Positions 1 to 8,135 of a stretch of DNA of 16,797 bases are shown piece by piece. The position numbers were made by a program, and so were the translations under genes. The stretch's first letter is position 1. The number at the start of each line of letters is the position of its first letter. This DNA is from an uncultured bacterium (lineage in GTDB: Bacteria > Vulcanimicrobiota > CADAWZ01): NCBI GenBank assembly GCA_949288455.1, contig CASEKF010000026.1, positions 1 to 16,797 of the forward strand, written 5' to 3'. The notes beneath the pieces are model-generated. The model searched no databases, was not told where the DNA came from, and saw nothing but the letters and a program-made list of their open reading frames with translations.

Positions 1-153
1 CCAAGACCGGGAACACAGCCCGCGCCGCCAAGACCGGGAATACAGCCCGCGCCGCCAAGACCGGGAACACAGCCCGCGCCGCCAAGACCGGGAATACAGC
101 CCGCGCCGCCAAGACCGGGAATACAGCCCGCGCCGCTAAGACCGGGAACACAG
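1..153 (+). repeat. 27-bp in-frame tandem repeat, 5 copies plus a partial copy
   Basis: Units lie at 1-27, 28-54, 55-81, 82-108 and 109-135, with a truncated copy at 136-153. The full units differ only by a C/T transition at unit position 14, which gives ACA (Thr) or ATA (Ile) in the order T, I, T, I, I, and T in the partial copy. The partial copy also has CTA for CCA (Leu for Pro). Near-identity at synonymous sites indicates recent duplication or homogenisation. The array runs off the left edge, so the copy number is a minimum. It is visibly more G+C-rich than the sequence that follows. Confidence 0.97.
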
Positions 154-429
154 CAAAATCAACAACCGCCTGCAATCCAGCCTAAACCGGCCGTTACATT
201 AACTTCAGATAATATGCCTAAAGAACAACCTCAATCGCAGGAAAAACCTACGAAAAAGAAAGGTCTCTCCAACGCGTTTATAATAGGAATAATATTGTTA
301 TTAATAGGATGTTGTCTATATTTTCCAGTAATTCCTGAAGTATCTCAGAAACTAAACTCTTTAATTAGTATAAGCGTCGGAATTGCAGGGCTTATTCTCG
401 CTCTTATTTCTTTAATACCTAAAAAATAA
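1..429 (+). CDS. 3' part of a proline-rich repeat protein with two C-terminal membrane helices
   Basis: The reading frame is open from the first base, so the gene starts upstream of the window; the internal ATG at 214 is not a convincing start because the in-frame repeats run straight into it. The visible 142 residues begin with five full copies plus a partial sixth copy of a nine-residue unit (PRPG, T or I, QPAP), then a Gln/Pro linker, a Lys-rich stretch (KPTKKKG), and two hydrophobic segments separated by a short polar loop: about 20 residues around FIIGIILLLIGCCLYF, then ISVGIAGLILALISL, ending in KK. This suggests a proline-rich arm, probably cytoplasmic, anchored by a C-terminal helical hairpin. 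No family is recognised and the function is unknown. The metallo-beta-lactamase gene starts two bases after the stop, so the two are probably co-transcribed and translationally coupled. Confidence 0.8.
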   Translation, partial: PRPGTQPAPPRPGIQPAPPRPGTQPAPPRPGIQPAPPRPGIQPAPLRPGTQQNQQPPAIQPKPAVTLTSDNMPKEQPQSQEKPTKKKGLSNAFIIGIILLLIGCCLYFPVIPEVSQKLNSLISISVGIAGLILALISLIPKK

Positions 430-431
430 CG

Positions 432-2411
432 ATGATAAAAGAACAAAAGCTTACGGCGTCATGTTATATAATATCTTCTGACAAGGCATCCGTTATGTTT
501 GGATGCCCTTCGGATATTATAAAAGTCCTCAACGCAAAACATATCAAATGTCCTGAAAATATAATTTTGCCAGACTCATTTTTTCAATATGGGCTAAATA
601 TAGCCGCCACGGAATTTCCGGTAGCTAATTTTCTATATGGACAAAGTGCCTCAAAAACAAAAATGAATATTATAGGAGGCAAAGACGCGATCGAAAGGCA
701 AAAAATTATTTTAGGAGAAACTTTCCCTTTTCTGCGCCACGTAAAAAGACCATTATGGACGAAAGACGCGAGAACGTATAAATATCTAACGTACGAAAAA
801 TTTATACGTTCAAAAAAACCTATAAAATCCGATATTAACTTTATTGCTGTTTCTGAAGGCGAAAATTTTTTTATAGGAGATATTTGCGTTCAAAAAACAG
901 GCAAAAATAAATTTAAAGCCATATCTCTAAACCAAGAAATAAATATAGATCTTACGCTTGACTGTCCTCCGATTCCATATTTTCAAATACCTACGTTAAA
1001 ACCTCTGCCTCATATGAAGACAGGTATAGTCGTGATTGGCGTCGGCAACGGATTTTCGCCATATGAAGAAAACAGCAGTCTTATAGTGTTTTCCGATTAT
1101 ATTCCTATAGCGATCGACGGAAGCGCAAATCAAAGAAATTGTTTAGAAGCTCTGGGAATAAGCGCGCAGTCAATTCCCATTTTTGTTCTTACGCATAATC
1201 ATGACGATCATTCATGTATACTTGATTTGATTTTTTCCGGCAAAAGCATACATTTGCTTACGACCAGACAAATATATGAATCATTTATAAGAAAATCGGC
1301 GGCTATATTAAACGTAAAACCTTCCGTTTGTAAAAAAAGCGTCAAATTTACGGAATTAATACCGGATAAAACGGTTAAATTATACAATACTACTTTTAAA
1401 GCGCATGAAACTATACATTCTATCCCATGTATAGGGATAAGGATCGGAGAAAAAATACTTATCTCAGGAGACACGGTCTGGGGAACGACTTTACTTGAAA
1501 TGCGCCGACAAGGAATCATAAGCGAATCGGAATACCGAAGAATAAACGCCATACCTAAAGATTCTAAAGCTCAGTTTATATTCATGGACGCGGGAGGAGC
1601 TCCGGTTCATCCTCAGATAGAAGAACTGAGCGGCTTAAGCGCGCAATATAAGGCTAAATTAATTCTAAATCATATATCTTTAAATAAAATTCCAAAAGAC
1701 GAAAATTTTATTCCGGGTCTTTTAGGACAAACGTTAGTAATAGAGTCGGGGTATAAGCCTATAAGCATAGAAAACGCTTCCGATATTTTTTCAAATTTTT
1801 TATTCGACAAATTAGGAAAAACTTGGGAAAAAATTTGTTTGGCTGAAAGCGTTTTGAGAAAATATTCCAGATTACAAAGAATAGATTTATCTTCAAAAAT
1901 AGGAATAATAGCAAACGGAACAATTGAGGATAAACATGGGAGAACTCTCGGTATCGGCGATATTGCCGGACTTTTAGGATCTGAAGCTTACCGAGCGATT
2001 TCGGAAACGTCTTTACTTTTAATAAATAGAAGACTGATCCTGGAATGTTTGCGGCATGAACATCTGTTGGAAACATTCGAACATGCGGCTAAAGCGGAAC
2101 GGGCGATTTCAGAGATGCCAATATTAAGAAGACTTACTCAAACGCAGATTTTCAAAAATAGAAAAGCGATAAAATTTCTCACGGCTGCCAAAGGAGAAGT
2201 CGTCCCATTTCAAAACCAAATAATAAAATCTACTTCTCTATGTAAATCGGACAGAGGGCAAACTATACTTCCTAATTCTGTCATATATATTAAAAACGCA
2301 AAATTAACGTTTGAAAACGAAGCAAAAATAGTTTCCATAAACTTTGACGGTTTCAAAAAAACGATACCCTCCGTTTTAACAAAAAAAATACTAGAAGGCG
2401 AAATTTTATAA
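432..2411 (+). CDS. Metallo-beta-lactamase-fold protein with C-terminal cyclic-nucleotide-binding-like region
   Basis: 659 residues, starting two bases after the preceding stop (TAA CG ATG) with no clear Shine-Dalgarno, suggesting translational coupling. An N-terminal region of about 190 residues, unrecognised, precedes a metallo-beta-lactamase fold. The metal motif THNHDDH supplies H255, H257, D259 and H260; likely partners are H329 (ETIHSIP), D347 (SGDTVWG) and H414 (LILNHIS), so the full di-metal hydrolase set appears intact. From about residue 470 the sequence resembles cyclic-nucleotide-binding domains: strand pattern around GIIANGTIEDKHGRTLGIGD, then an ALLINRR-like segment (LLLINRRLILECL) and a second similar block beginning SEMPILRRLTQTQ. 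The phosphate-binding cassette residues of true cAMP receptors are not obvious, so ligand binding is uncertain. The MBL assignment is strong; the C-terminal assignment is inference. Substrate unknown. The gene lies 88 bases upstream of hrcA. Confidence 0.8.
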   Translation: MIKEQKLTASCYIISSDKASVMFGCPSDIIKVLNAKHIKCPENIILPDSFFQYGLNIAATEFPVANFLYGQSASKTKMNIIGGKDAIERQKIILGETFPFLRHVKRPLWTKDARTYKYLTYEKFIRSKKPIKSDINFIAVSEGENFFIGDICVQKTGKNKFKAISLNQEINIDLTLDCPPIPYFQIPTLKPLPHMKTGIVVIGVGNGFSPYEENSSLIVFSDYIPIAIDGSANQRNCLEALGISAQSIPIFVLTHNHDDHSCILDLIFSGKSIHLLTTRQIYESFIRKSAAILNVKPSVCKKSVKFTELIPDKTVKLYNTTFKAHETIHSIPCIGIRIGEKILISGDTVWGTTLLEMRRQGIISESEYRRINAIPKDSKAQFIFMDAGGAPVHPQIEELSGLSAQYKAKLILNHISLNKIPKDENFIPGLLGQTLVIESGYKPISIENASDIFSNFLFDKLGKTWEKICLAESVLRKYSRLQRIDLSSKIGIIANGTIEDKHGRTLGIGDIAGLLGSEAYRAISETSLLLINRRLILECLRHEHLLETFEHAAKAERAISEMPILRRLTQTQIFKNRKAIKFLTAAKGEVVPFQNQIIKSTSLCKSDRGQTILPNSVIYIKNAKLTFENEAKIVSINFDGFKKTIPSVLTKKILEGEIL

Positions 2412-2452
2412 TCATTCAAACGAAATTATCAAATTAACTCATATAGTTTACG

Positions 2453-2490
2453 TTTTCGGCTAACCTCAAAAAAATTATAATAAACGGGGA
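2453..2490 (+). promoter_or_regulatory. Possible hrcA promoter and ribosome binding site
   Basis: A perfect TATAAT lies at 2476-2481. A weak -35-like TTTTCG (2453-2458) sits 17 bases upstream. GGGGA at 2486-2490 is a plausible ribosome binding site nine bases before the hrcA ATG at 2500. No copy of the CIRCE operator (TTAGCACTC-N9-GAGTGCTAA) is seen between 2412 and 2499. The -10 is convincing in sequence, but AT-rich DNA produces such hexamers by chance. Confidence 0.4.
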
Positions 2491-2499
2491 ATAACCACA

Positions 2500-3555
2500 A
2501 TGGATATTCCGGAATTAAGCGAGCGACAAAAAAAAATATTACAACTAACAGTTCAGGAATTTGTAAAAACGGGAGAACCCGTAAGTTCGAGCTCTATAGC
2601 GGGAATCGGCAGCATGATATGCAGTTCGGCCACTATAAGGCACGAAATGGCAAAATTGGAAGAAATGGGCTTTTTAAGACAGCTTCATTCCGCTTCAGGA
2701 CGTATACCTCTCGATACGGCATATAGGGTTTTTGTCAACGAAATCATAAAAAACCGTATTGAGCCTCCTCCAAAAGAAACGGCTGAAGCTATACAAAGAG
2801 AATATAATTCCGTAAAGGCAAAAACCGAACTTCTGCTGGAAAAAACGGCGGAAATGCTCTCCAGAATCACTAGTTATACCTCAATGGCGCTTGGGCCTCA
2901 AATAAGAAAGCATCTGATTAAATACTTAAAACTTATACCTCTAAGCGAATCTGCCATTCTTTTGTTTCTAGCTTCCGACACCGGCGAAATAATTAATAAA
3001 ATAATAGAGCTGTCCGAACCTCCCGACCCCGTTAAGCTGGACAAATTGACTGATTCTTTAAATAAGCGGCTTTTAGGAAAACCTATAGAAGATTTAGGGC
3101 CAGTTCTGGAAAACGCGGCCGGGTTAAAAGAGAATAAAAAACTGATAGAATCTATAAGCAAAGAATCAGATAAATTGTTAAGCGCGCCTTCAAGAGAAAT
3201 AATAGTAAGCGGCAAAAATAAAGTTTTTGATTTTTCTGAAGAAAGCGATTTAAAAAGCGTCAAAATTATGATGGAACTTCTTGAAGAAGAAACGATTATC
3301 GCTGAAATTTTATCAAAAACGATAGAAAACGGAGACATAAATATAATGATAGGCTCCGAAAATCCGGTAAGCGAGATGAAAAACTGTACTATAATCACGG
3401 TAACCTACAAAATCAAATCTTCTCCGGCGGGAACTATCGGACTTTTAGGTCCCAAAAGGATGCCATACAGGCAAATTCTCTCAATTATAAATTATACGGC
3501 TGAAAATATCGGAGATAAGCTGAGCTCTATAGACTCGGCTATGGAACTGGAGTAA
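2500..3555 (+). CDS. hrcA: Heat-inducible transcription repressor HrcA
   Basis: 351 residues, the normal length for the family. HrcA represses chaperone operons by binding the CIRCE operator and is itself modulated by chaperonin in model bacteria. The N-terminal winged-helix region (about residues 1-75) is well matched: LSERQKKILQLTVQEFVKTG, then SSATIRHEMAKLEEMGFLRQ and the wing-like SASGRIPLDTAYRVFV. The C-terminal half carries the typical PVSEMKNCTIITVTYK and GTIGLLGPKRMPY segments close to the end. The ATG at 2500 follows GGGGA with nine-base spacing. It is the first gene of the chaperone operon, as is common. No CIRCE is visible upstream of it, of the chaperonin gene, or of grpE, so its operator here is unknown. 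Identification is firm from the conserved segments and gene order. Confidence 0.95.
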   Translation: MDIPELSERQKKILQLTVQEFVKTGEPVSSSSIAGIGSMICSSATIRHEMAKLEEMGFLRQLHSASGRIPLDTAYRVFVNEIIKNRIEPPPKETAEAIQREYNSVKAKTELLLEKTAEMLSRITSYTSMALGPQIRKHLIKYLKLIPLSESAILLFLASDTGEIINKIIELSEPPDPVKLDKLTDSLNKRLLGKPIEDLGPVLENAAGLKENKKLIESISKESDKLLSAPSREIIVSGKNKVFDFSEESDLKSVKIMMELLEEETIIAEILSKTIENGDINIMIGSENPVSEMKNCTIITVTYKIKSSPAGTIGLLGPKRMPYRQILSIINYTAENIGDKLSSIDSAMELE

Positions 3556-3557
3556 TA

Positions 3558-5087
3558 ATGGCTCAAAACATATGTAACGACAAGAACGAAATAGACGAAA
3601 AAATTTCCGCTCTGTTTACAAACGCGGCGGCGGTCAGAGCAGTGGCTCAGGCCGTAGAAAATACTCTTGGTCCTAAGGGCTTAGACACAATGCTTGTAGA
3701 CGCCGGAGGAAACATAATAGTGACTAACGCCGGGGTCACAATATTAGAAAACATGGAAGTCACTCATCCGGCCGCCAGAATGTTGATAAACATAGCCAGA
3801 AACCAATATAGCCAATCGGGAGACGGAACTACGACCGCGACAATCATAGCCGCAGCGTTAATAAACGAAGGGCTTAACTATGTTATCAGAGGCGTTCCGA
3901 CCGGCAAAATAATAAAAGGAATAAATATCGCCATAGAAAACGCTATTCGGCTTATCGCTCAAAAAACAAGCGAGTTAACCGACCTAAACGATCCTCTGCT
4001 GAAAAAGGCCGTTTTAATAGCCGGACGAGAGAATGAAGAAATTGCAGATTCAGTTCTTAAACTTGCCAAAACGGCAGATATTGAAGATCTTAAATCTAGA
4101 AAATACAAATTAAAAGATCATATAATCTCTCAGCCCGGAATGACTTCAGAAGTCGTAGAAGGCCTGATCATAAAAAAGAGACGTCTCAACGAGCAAATGC
4201 CGGAAATATGTATGGACGCGCCGATTCTTATCGTAGACGACGCGCTTATACCGGAAGAGATAAGCGAATCGGCAATAAGAACCGAAGCCGGTTACGCGGC
4301 TTATAACGAGTACAGACAGGCCTTCAAAAAAAATCTTGAAAAAATTTTACGTTTAAGCGTAAAGACCGTAATCACGTCAAAAAGTATCGACAAATATGCC
4401 GAAGATCTTTTGACTTCGCATTCCATAATGGCTATAAGCAGAGTTTATGGAAAAACTCTCAAAGAGACCGCAAACTTTACAGGGGCATTACCTCTTAGAA
4501 GAAGTTTTTTGGATAAACCGATAGAAGATATAAAAAAGGCTTTAGGGTACGCTAAAGCCATTTATGAAAATGTCGAATACGGCTATATTTACCTAAAGGG
4601 AGGAGGCGGCAAGAGCGTTTCCACATATATTGTCGGAGCTCCTTCGGAAGAGATCGCGGGAGAAAAGGAAAGAATAGCCAGAGACGCCGCAGCCTCCCTG
4701 CAGTCGTCTCTAAGGAGCGGAGTCGTCGCGGGCGGAGGAGCCTTAGAAATGAGTCTCATACCATACCTTAAGGAGATGCGAGACGAAACCGGAGATTTAT
4801 GCGGCTATGGGATAGATTGCGTAATAGAAGCGTTAAAGAGGCCCATGAGCCAAATAATTTCAAATGCCGGATTCAACGCTCTTGAAAAATTAGAAACGGT
4901 AATAGCCAGACAAAAAAAAGAACCCGGAGACTGGGGGATAGAATGCGAAAACGGGGATCTTAAAGACATGAAAACAATAGGAATCGTAGATCCTGCCGAA
5001 ATCAAAATAAACGCTCTCAAATCGGCGCAAGAAATAGCTCAAGCCATACTGAGAATAAATACGATAATAAAAATGCGACAAATCTGA
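3558..5087 (+). CDS. Group III (archaeal/thermosome-like) chaperonin in the Hsp70 operon
   Basis: 509 residues, TCP-1/cpn60 superfamily but closer to thermosomes than to GroEL. Group II-like features: NTLGPKGLDTMLVD (36-49), HPAARMLINIA (70-80), GDGTTT (88-93), an apical segment APILIVDDALIPEEISESAI (221-240) followed by a helical stretch (about 240-268) at the position of the helical protrusion that serves as a built-in lid, GVVAGGGALE (388-397), and a C-terminal NALKSAQEIAQAILRI. The GGM-rich tail of GroEL is absent. D89 and D376 match the catalytic or metal-binding aspartates of GroEL (Asp87, Asp398), but A58 (TNAGVT) replaces the conserved aspartate equivalent to GroEL Asp52. The ATG follows GGAG with five-base spacing, two bases after the hrcA stop. 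No groES is nearby, as expected for a self-lidded ring. Assignment to group III rests on remembered family features and the known dnaK-operon location in some bacteria. Confidence 0.9.
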   Translation: MAQNICNDKNEIDEKISALFTNAAAVRAVAQAVENTLGPKGLDTMLVDAGGNIIVTNAGVTILENMEVTHPAARMLINIARNQYSQSGDGTTTATIIAAALINEGLNYVIRGVPTGKIIKGINIAIENAIRLIAQKTSELTDLNDPLLKKAVLIAGRENEEIADSVLKLAKTADIEDLKSRKYKLKDHIISQPGMTSEVVEGLIIKKRRLNEQMPEICMDAPILIVDDALIPEEISESAIRTEAGYAAYNEYRQAFKKNLEKILRLSVKTVITSKSIDKYAEDLLTSHSIMAISRVYGKTLKETANFTGALPLRRSFLDKPIEDIKKALGYAKAIYENVEYGYIYLKGGGGKSVSTYIVGAPSEEIAGEKERIARDAAASLQSSLRSGVVAGGGALEMSLIPYLKEMRDETGDLCGYGIDCVIEALKRPMSQIISNAGFNALEKLETVIARQKKEPGDWGIECENGDLKDMKTIGIVDPAEIKINALKSAQEIAQAILRINTIIKMRQI

Positions 5088-5160
5088 AAACCAACGAAAA
5101 ATCCAAATAAAAAATTTAAAAACTAAACTTTGCTTCATATTTTAAATAAAAGGATTTTAG

Positions 5161-5186
5161 CGCTGATAAAAGGAACTTTTATAGCG
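5161..5186 (+). promoter_or_regulatory. Hairpin in the grpE leader, candidate regulatory element
   Basis: CGCT, a one-base bulge, ATAAAAG, loop GAA, CTTTTAT, AGCG: eleven base pairs with a single bulged G. There is no T-tract directly after it, so it is not a standard terminator. It lies 33 bases before the TTG start of grpE. It could be an RNA structure, a processing site, or a non-canonical operator; the arms do not match CIRCE. The rest of the 131-base gap is AT-rich with TATAAA at 5195-5200 as a weak -10 candidate. Confidence 0.45.
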
Positions 5187-5218
5187 ACTTTCCGATATAA
5201 ATATAGAGAGGATTATAG

Positions 5219-6226
5219 TTGCAGCATATGTCACAATTAAGCGGAAATTGCTTTTATGAATTAGAAGCTCATCTTGCGAATAAAGAAGAGCGAAAGAAAC
5301 GGTTGGCGCGTTTAAAATCGCAATACTTAGATCTAGCGTCGCTAGAAGAGTCTCTGTCAGAAAAAAAGGATTGTTCCGAAAATAAACGCGAAGCCGGTCA
5401 AAAGGCCAAGATCACGCAAACAGCCGCTGTAGAACCTTTAAATTCCGAAACGCCTAAAAAGGACGCTAGCAGTTCGTCTACTACCGTAAAACCAGTCAAG
5501 CCGGAAGATAATTCCAGACTTCAACGGGAATTTATAGAGTTGAAAAAATTAGTCGAGCAAACCCCGGCTCTGCAATTCTTGAAAGAAAGAATCTCTTCGG
5601 CAGAAGCTGATAACGTCACCTCCTCAGATATCCTAGGATACTATAGAGTCATAACAGGAGCTTTAAAAAACTCCAAACCGGCGAAAGAAACGGAAAAACA
5701 GATCGAATCAAAGCGTATCATAGATATGGAGCTGTCTTTATCTGAAAAAGAAAAAGAAGCGTTTATGTATAAAGAAACTTTAGCGTTAACAAATAAAAAA
5801 CTAAATGAAAGCGAGCTGTTGTACGAAAAGCTAAAATCTGATTTCGACAATTATAAAGGCAGAGTTCAGCAGGACGTTAAACTAAAAAGCGTCAAGATAA
5901 CTGAAGACATCATGAAAAAGATGCTGCCTATCGTCGACAATTTCGAAAGAGCTTTCACGGCTGCAAAAAGCAAAAACAACTCCGCTTCAGAATCTTTGCT
6001 TCAAGGCTTAGAGATGATTCTCGCGCAATTTGAAGAAACTCTAAAGCAGTTTGGCGTAACTAAAATAGACGCTCTCAAAAAACCGTTCGATCCTATGTAC
6101 CATGAAGCTCTTATGACCGAAGTTAACAAAAACTATCCCGAAGACACGGTTTTGGAAATTTTGAGCAACGGTTATATAATGAATGGAAAACTGCTAAGAG
6201 CAGCCGCCGTAAAAGTATCTAAATAG
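5219..6226 (+). CDS. grpE: Nucleotide exchange factor GrpE with a long N-terminal extension
   Basis: 335 residues, against roughly 180-220 for typical bacterial GrpE. GrpE releases ADP from DnaK. The family core is residues about 175-335: a coiled-coil rich in Glu/Lys (SEKEKEAF to YEKLKSDFDNYKGRVQQD), MLPIVDNFERAF (235-246), GLEMILAQFEETLKQFGVTK (263-282), KPFDPMYHEAL (288-298) and the beta-domain ending GYIMNGKLLRAAAVKVSK. The first 150 or so residues are charged, low-complexity in part (SSSSTT, KPVKPEDN), and of unknown role. GAGAGG at 5206-5211 is seven bases from TTG at 5219 but sixteen from the in-frame ATG at 5228, so the TTG start is preferred. dnaK follows 37 bases downstream. Confidence 0.93.
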   Translation: MQHMSQLSGNCFYELEAHLANKEERKKRLARLKSQYLDLASLEESLSEKKDCSENKREAGQKAKITQTAAVEPLNSETPKKDASSSSTTVKPVKPEDNSRLQREFIELKKLVEQTPALQFLKERISSAEADNVTSSDILGYYRVITGALKNSKPAKETEKQIESKRIIDMELSLSEKEKEAFMYKETLALTNKKLNESELLYEKLKSDFDNYKGRVQQDVKLKSVKITEDIMKKMLPIVDNFERAFTAAKSKNNSASESLLQGLEMILAQFEETLKQFGVTKIDALKKPFDPMYHEALMTEVNKNYPEDTVLEILSNGYIMNGKLLRAAAVKVSK

Positions 6227-6263
6227 AAGAAAATCAAAATGAAAGGGCTTCAAGCTTAAAGCA

Positions 6264-8108
6264 ATGAACAAAATTATAGGCATAGATTTAGGAACTACAA
6301 ATACCGTGTGCTCCGTTATGGAGGGAGGTCAGCCTATTGTCATTCCGAGCGCCGAAGGAGACTCTCTTATTCCATCGGTAGTAGGATTTGCCAAAACCGG
6401 GGAACGTCTTGTCGGAGCCGCCGCTAAAAGACAGGCGATAAGTAACCCCGAAAGAACGATCACTTCAATTAAAAGACACATGGGAACGGACTATAAGTTG
6501 AAGATAGACGGCAAAGAGTACACTCCTCAAGAAATTTCCGCAATGATTCTGCAAAAGGTAAAAGCGGACGCCGAAGTATATCTTGGATATCCCGTAGAGA
6601 AGGCTATTATCACTGTGCCCGCTTATTTTAACGACGGAGAACGTCAAGCGACAAAAGACGCCGGAACCATAGCAGGGTTAGACGTAGTTAGAATCATAAA
6701 CGAGCCTACCGCCTCTTCTATGGCTTACGGTCAGGAAAAAAGCGACAGCGACGAAAAAATACTCGTTTGGGATCTCGGAGGAGGAACGTTCGATATCTCA
6801 ATAATTCAGCTCGGAGACGGAATTTTTGAAGTAAAAGCCACAGCCGGCGACATGCGTCTTGGAGGAGACGATTGGGATCAACGTATAATGGACTGGCTGA
6901 TAGAAGAATTCCAAAAAGCCCAAGGAATAGACCTTAAGACAGACCGCGGGGCTATGCAAAGATTAAAAGAAGCCGCCGAACAGGCAAAAATCATATTGTC
7001 TTCAGAGACTATAACAAAAATAAACCTGCCGTTTATCGCTTCCGACGCTACGGGACCTAAACATTTGGATATACAATTAACTAGACAAAAATTCCAGGAA
7101 ATGACTCAAGATCTCGTAGATAGATGTAAAGAATCAGTAGATAAGGCTTTAGCAGATTCAGGCTTATCAATAGGGCAAATCGGCAAAATACTTCTTGTAG
7201 GAGGCTCTACAAGAATGCCTGCGGTACAGGATAAAGTAAGAAAAATATTTGGGAAAGAGCCTTCCAAAGAGATTGATCCTGATAAAATAGTGGCTATGGG
7301 AGCCGCTATACAAGGAGGAGTGCTCTCGGGAGACGTCAAGGATATGGTTCTTCTTGACGTAACGAGTCTTTCTCTCGGTTTAGAAACCGTCGGAGGAGTT
7401 TTTACAAAGCTAATAGATAGAAATACTCAAATTCCATGTTCAAAATCAAGACTTTTTACCACTGCTACAGACGGACAAACGGTTGTGGAAGTCCATATTC
7501 TCCAGGGCGAAAGAGATTTGGCCGCAAATAATAAATCTCTGGGACGTTTTGAGTTGAGAAATATTCCGCCTGCTTTAAGAGGAGTGCCGCAAATTGAAGT
7601 GCTGTTTGAGATAGACGCCAACGGAATAGTAAACGTCTCGGCCAAAGATTTGGCTACGGGAAATAAACAAAAAATTACGATCCAATCGCCTACAAACTTG
7701 ACGAACGACGAAATTAATCAAATGGTAAAAGAGGCGGCCGTTTACGCGGAAACAGACGCGAAGAGAAGGGAAGAAAAGCAATTAAGAAATAAAGGAAACA
7801 TCGAGCTGGATACGGCTGAAAGGAACCTCAGAGAACTGGCGGAACAGATGACTCTTGACGAGCAAAAACTGCTTAGAGCCGCGGCAGATCAGCTTAGAGC
7901 CGCTTTAAAAACATATGATAACGATAAGATTAAAACCGCAACCAAAGCCGTGCAAGATCAGATGTATAAAATAACTACAAACGTATATTTGAACGTAGAA
8001 GGATCTAAGTTAGATCGCGAATCAGCTCCGAGCGGAGAACCTACCGTCGCAGTTTCTTCTGAAGACGAACCCTCTGAAGACGATCTTTTCGGGTGGTTCC
8101 AGCAATAA
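6264..8108 (+). CDS. dnaK: Molecular chaperone DnaK (Hsp70)
   Basis: 614 residues, near the usual length. DnaK binds exposed hydrophobic peptides in an ATP cycle driven by DnaJ and GrpE. Visible landmarks: phosphate-1 motif [14 protein letters not shown] (5-18), [17 protein letters not shown] (118-134), [11 protein letters not shown] (146-156), phosphate-2 [11 protein letters not shown] (169-179), adenosine motif [12 protein letters not shown] (311-322), interdomain linker [14 protein letters not shown] (362-375), then the beta-sandwich ([33 protein letters not shown]) and helical lid. The tail is acidic and ends [10 protein letters not shown], without the usual acidic EEV-type terminus seen in many DnaKs. 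The start is fixed by the canonical [10 protein letters not shown]. The ribosome site is unusual: AAGGG lies sixteen bases upstream, within a six-codon ORF whose stop is four bases before the dnaK ATG. Confidence 0.98.
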   Translation: MNKIIGIDLGTTNTVCSVMEGGQPIVIPSAEGDSLIPSVVGFAKTGERLVGAAAKRQAISNPERTITSIKRHMGTDYKLKIDGKEYTPQEISAMILQKVKADAEVYLGYPVEKAIITVPAYFNDGERQATKDAGTIAGLDVVRIINEPTASSMAYGQEKSDSDEKILVWDLGGGTFDISIIQLGDGIFEVKATAGDMRLGGDDWDQRIMDWLIEEFQKAQGIDLKTDRGAMQRLKEAAEQAKIILSSETITKINLPFIASDATGPKHLDIQLTRQKFQEMTQDLVDRCKESVDKALADSGLSIGQIGKILLVGGSTRMPAVQDKVRKIFGKEPSKEIDPDKIVAMGAAIQGGVLSGDVKDMVLLDVTSLSLGLETVGGVFTKLIDRNTQIPCSKSRLFTTATDGQTVVEVHILQGERDLAANNKSLGRFELRNIPPALRGVPQIEVLFEIDANGIVNVSAKDLATGNKQKITIQSPTNLTNDEINQMVKEAAVYAETDAKRREEKQLRNKGNIELDTAERNLRELAEQMTLDEQKLLRAAADQLRAALKTYDNDKIKTATKAVQDQMYKITTNVYLNVEGSKLDRESAPSGEPTVAVSSEDEPSEDDLFGWFQQ

Positions 8109-8135
8109 CTTAAGCTACAGCTAATTAAAACAAAA

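Noticed and set aside
214-429. A separate 71-residue gene starting at ATG 214
   Set aside because: The same frame is open to base 1 and encodes clean protein repeats, so the ATG is internal to a longer gene.
2898-3398. A 166-residue minus-strand ORF within hrcA
   Set aside because: Antisense shadow of a conserved gene, with low-complexity Ser/Ile-rich content.
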